In this document: positions 7,278-8,433 of the stretch, piece by piece
How the letters are laid out: each line of letters opens with the position of its first letter
Numbering within the stretch: position 1 is the first letter of the stretch
Source of the DNA: Prevotellaceae bacterium
GTDB taxonomy: Bacteria; Bacteroidota; Bacteroidia; Bacteroidales; Bacteroidaceae
Direction of reading: 5' to 3'
Assembly: GCA_021204715.1 (NCBI GenBank)
Contig: JAJPYW010000091.1
Span: forward strand, 1 to 8,433
Length of the DNA: 8,433 nt
The notes under the pieces: generated by a model
The model's database searches: none
Told to the model about the DNA's origin: nothing
Seen by the model: the letters and a program-made list of their open reading frames with translations, nothing else
Position numbers and translations under genes: made by a program

Positions 7278-7302
7278 AAGTGATGCAAAAATAAGAATAA
7301 AA
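7278..7302 (-). promoter_or_regulatory. Candidate promoter of the thr leader and operon
   Basis: The minus strand has TATTTTTG at 7293-7286, matching the Bacteroidetes -7 box TAnnTTTG. The -33 region (about 7317-7314, TGTT) is only a partial match to TTTG. The predicted start near 7280 leaves about 27 bases before the leader peptide ATG. The block is almost the same as the mscS promoter block at 1729-1754. Confidence 0.62.
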
Positions 7303-7363
7303 ACCTACATTCTAACACCTATTGCCACTTTTTTGTGATAAAAGAGCCAAAAAACATTCTATC

Positions 7364-7906
7364 TTATTCCACCAAAGTCAACGCGCCCGTCACCGAATCC
7401 ATGATGAAGCCCGATACACGCACGTCGCGCGGTATCAAGGGATGGTTGGCGATGGCGTGGACAGTATCCTTTACCGAGCGTCCGGTATCGCCGAAGCCTT
7501 GCAGCCAAGCGTTCAAGTCCCGGCCGCAATAGTCTACAAGGTCTATGGTATCGCGCGCTATGCCACGGGCCATCATCTGCTGTTCCATTTCGGCTGCGTT
7601 CATGTGGCAGGCGCCGCAGTCGGTGTGGGCGATGACCATCACGTCTGTCACGCCAAGTTCATAAACGGCCACCAAGAGGCTGCGTATGGCTTCGCCGAAC
7701 TTGTCGGTAACAACGCCCCCGGCATTCTTGATAATCTTCGCGTCCCCGTTGTGGATGCCCAACGCCGCCGGCAGCAGTTCGGTCAGGCGGGTGTCCATGC
7801 AAGTAAGGATGGCTATCTTCTTTTTGGGGTATTTACCGGTTATATACTTCTCGTATCCCTTCGATTCCACAAACTTTTTGTTGTACTCCAATATCTCTTT
7901 TATCAT
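7364..7906 (-). CDS. can: Beta-class carbonic anhydrase
   Basis: A 180-residue cytosolic zinc enzyme interconverting carbon dioxide and bicarbonate, which supplies bicarbonate to carboxylating enzymes. Zinc ligands are Cys36 (TCMDTR), His94 and Cys97 (HTDCGACHM). The Asp38-Arg40 pair of the beta class is present, as are the NAGG loop (61-64) and the FGEAIRSLLVAVYELG helix. At 180 residues it belongs to the short beta-CA group; there is no signal peptide. The ATG at 7906 is chosen because MIKEILEYNKKFV matches family N-termini and a good promoter (7934-7964) sits just upstream. It ends 111 bases before the thr leader ATG. I found no strong terminator there, so some readthrough into the thr leader is possible, though thr has its own promoter. 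The symbol is given in the family sense. Confidence 0.95.
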   Translation of the reverse strand: MIKEILEYNKKFVESKGYEKYITGKYPKKKIAILTCMDTRLTELLPAALGIHNGDAKIIKNAGGVVTDKFGEAIRSLLVAVYELGVTDVMVIAHTDCGACHMNAAEMEQQMMARGIARDTIDLVDYCGRDLNAWLQGFGDTGRSVKDTVHAIANHPLIPRDVRVSGFIMDSVTGALTLVE

Positions 7907-7933
7907 GGCAATGTGATGAATGGTTTTGCCTCA

Positions 7934-7964
7934 CAAATATAAAACAAAAAAACGGGAAATGAAA
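7934..7964 (-). promoter_or_regulatory. Candidate carbonic anhydrase promoter
   Basis: The minus strand has TATATTTG at 7941-7934, a perfect TAnnTTTG -7 box, and TTTC at 7964-7961, one base off the TTTG -33 box, with a 19-base spacer. Transcription would start near 7928, about 22 bases before the ATG of the carbonic anhydrase gene. Confidence 0.68.
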
Positions 7965-7970
7965 GGGAAT

Positions 7971-8010
7971 GGCTATATATATAATAGGTATAGCGGCTAT
8001 ATATAAATTA
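7971..8010. repeat. AT-rich repeat cluster upstream of the carbonic anhydrase promoter
   Basis: GGCTATATATA occurs twice in direct orientation (from 7971 and from 7995). Between and overlapping them, TATAGC-G-GCTATA (7989-8001) is a 13-base inverted repeat. The cluster lies about 45-80 bases upstream of the predicted carbonic anhydrase start, where an activator could bind. It may equally be low-complexity AT sequence. Confidence 0.45.
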
Positions 8011-8047
8011 AGTGGGTTCTTGACGAGAAAAGTTTGACGCAAGTTAT

Positions 8048-8085
8048 AAAAAAAGCGGAAAGAACAGACGGATCCGTTCTCCCGC
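8048..8085 (-). terminator. Intrinsic terminator in the carbonic anhydrase upstream gap
   Basis: On the minus strand GCGGGAGAAC (8085-8076) pairs with GTTCTTTCCGC (8065-8055) as ten pairs with one bulged T and one G-U, around a 10-base loop. Seven Ts follow directly (8054-8048). It stops transcripts from the promoter at 8126-8155 and perhaps readthrough from the pseudouridine synthase gene. Confidence 0.8.
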
Positions 8086-8120
8086 GCCGACGAATCGGTG
8101 GTCATTAGCCGCGGAATCGC
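8048..8120 (-). ncRNA. Candidate small RNA or prematurely terminated leader (about 73 nt)
   Basis: A good promoter (8126-8155) and a good terminator (8048-8085) on the same strand bracket only about 73 bases. The predicted RNA has a small hairpin CCGA-TTCG-TCGG (8098-8087, 4 bp, UUCG loop). It also has an alternative pairing of CCGCG (8114-8110) with CGCGG near 8086-8082, which would invade the terminator stem. It could be an independent small RNA, or the 5' leader of a longer transcript into the carbonic anhydrase gene governed by antitermination. An ATG at 8104 opens a reading frame through the terminator, but its composition and its overlap with the carbonic anhydrase gene make coding unlikely. 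No known RNA family recognised. Confidence 0.45.
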
Positions 8121-8125
8121 CGCCA

Positions 8126-8155
8126 CAAAGATAACGATATTTTTATTAAAACAAT
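8126..8155 (-). promoter_or_regulatory. Bacteroidetes-type promoter in the gap right of the carbonic anhydrase
   Basis: The minus strand has TATCTTTG at 8133-8126 (perfect TAnnTTTG) and ATTG at 8155-8152 (one base off TTTG) with an 18-base spacer in very AT-rich DNA. The predicted start is near 8120. No coding gene begins close behind it; the terminator at 8048-8085 does. Confidence 0.65.
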
Positions 8156-8245
8156 AATATAACCGAAAAAATTATCGATAGGAAACATTTGCACGTATCG
8201 GCTCGCGGCCGAAGCCGGCGTTGGCACTACCATGCGCCGCGCCGT

Positions 8246-8433
8246 TCAAGCGAAGCTGTTCCACAAGTTGTCCGCCGGGACAGGCGCTTCCACCTCGACC
8301 GGCTGTTTTGATACCGGGTGGATGAAAGATATGGAGCGGGCGTGCAGGCTGATGCCGCCGTCCGGGTTGGAACGGGGGAAGCCGTATTTCAAGTCGCCCT
8401 TGATGGGGCAGCCTATCTTGGAGAGCTGGCAAC
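8246..8433 (-). CDS. RluA-family RNA pseudouridine synthase, C-terminal end only
   Basis: Sixty-one codons ending in TGA at 8246-8248; the rest lies beyond the right edge. The residues CQLSKIGCPIKGDLKYGF fit the conserved C-terminal part of RluA-type synthases, just after their HQIR motif (IGxPIxGDxKYG). The following GGISLHARSISFIHPVSKQP and EVEAPVP fit the closing LHA and HP elements. The family isomerises uridine to pseudouridine in rRNA or tRNA. The catalytic Asp lies upstream, outside the window, so the target cannot be told. The C-terminus (VPADNLWNSFA) is normal for the family, so the gene looks intact at this end. It is followed by a 339-base gap with only weak hairpins before the promoter at 8126-8155; the first good terminator is at 8048-8085. 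Confidence 0.85.
   Translation of the reverse strand, partial: CQLSKIGCPIKGDLKYGFPRSNPDGGISLHARSISFIHPVSKQPVEVEAPVPADNLWNSFA

Noticed and set aside
7833..8126. 97-codon minus-strand frame from a GTG at 8126
   Set aside because: It starts inside the -7 box, runs through a strong terminator and overlaps the carbonic anhydrase gene in another frame; AT-rich, low-complexity composition. An internal ATG at 8104 does not change this.
8172..8432. 86-codon minus-strand frame at the right edge
   Set aside because: It is a shifted frame of the pseudouridine synthase end; the true frame (stop at 8246-8248) shows the conserved IGCPIKGDLKYG and LHA elements.
1..8433. Search for a defence system, mobile element, CRISPR array or other exotic locus
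   Set aside because: All coding space is filled by housekeeping genes with normal family features. No repeats with spacers, no terminal inverted repeats, no transposase or integrase. The unusual content is confined to regulatory gaps.

Overview
The window looks like a chromosomal segment of a Bacteroidales bacterium (Bacteroides, Phocaeicola or Prevotella-like). This rests on three things: GC-rich coding DNA broken by very AT-rich gaps, several gaps carrying the Bacteroidetes -7 promoter element TAnnTTTG, and the gene order thrA, apgM-like gene, thrC, which is typical of that group. Every gene I can support lies on the minus strand, so transcription runs right to left. I see no insertion sequence, phage gene, tRNA, rRNA or CRISPR array.

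Right edge to left: the last 61 codons of an RluA-family pseudouridine synthase (8246-8433); a 339-base gap (7907-8245) with a strong promoter, a short stretch ending in a good intrinsic terminator (a possible small RNA or premature-termination leader), an AT-rich repeat cluster and the promoter of the next gene; a beta-class carbonic anhydrase (7364-7906); a 306-base leader (7058-7363); the threonine operon thrA, apgM-like gene, thrC (1967-7057), closed by a clear terminator; an MscS-type mechanosensitive channel (851-1711); and the N-terminal 255 residues of an exported C1B cysteine peptidase (PepC/bleomycin hydrolase family) running off the left edge.

The centre is threonine biosynthesis. 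ThrA is a fused aspartokinase-homoserine dehydrogenase (first and third steps from aspartate). The apgM-like protein occupies the position of homoserine kinase and is a known proposed replacement for ThrB. ThrC makes threonine from O-phosphohomoserine. Aspartate-semialdehyde dehydrogenase is not in the window.

The most interesting item is upstream of thrA. A promoter is followed about 27 bases later by an unlisted 22-codon ORF with six threonines (residues 6, 8, 10, 14, 16, 17). This looks like a threonine leader peptide, so the operon is probably controlled by ribosome-mediated attenuation. The leader RNA contains segments that could pair in mutually exclusive ways, but I could not identify one convincing terminator in it.
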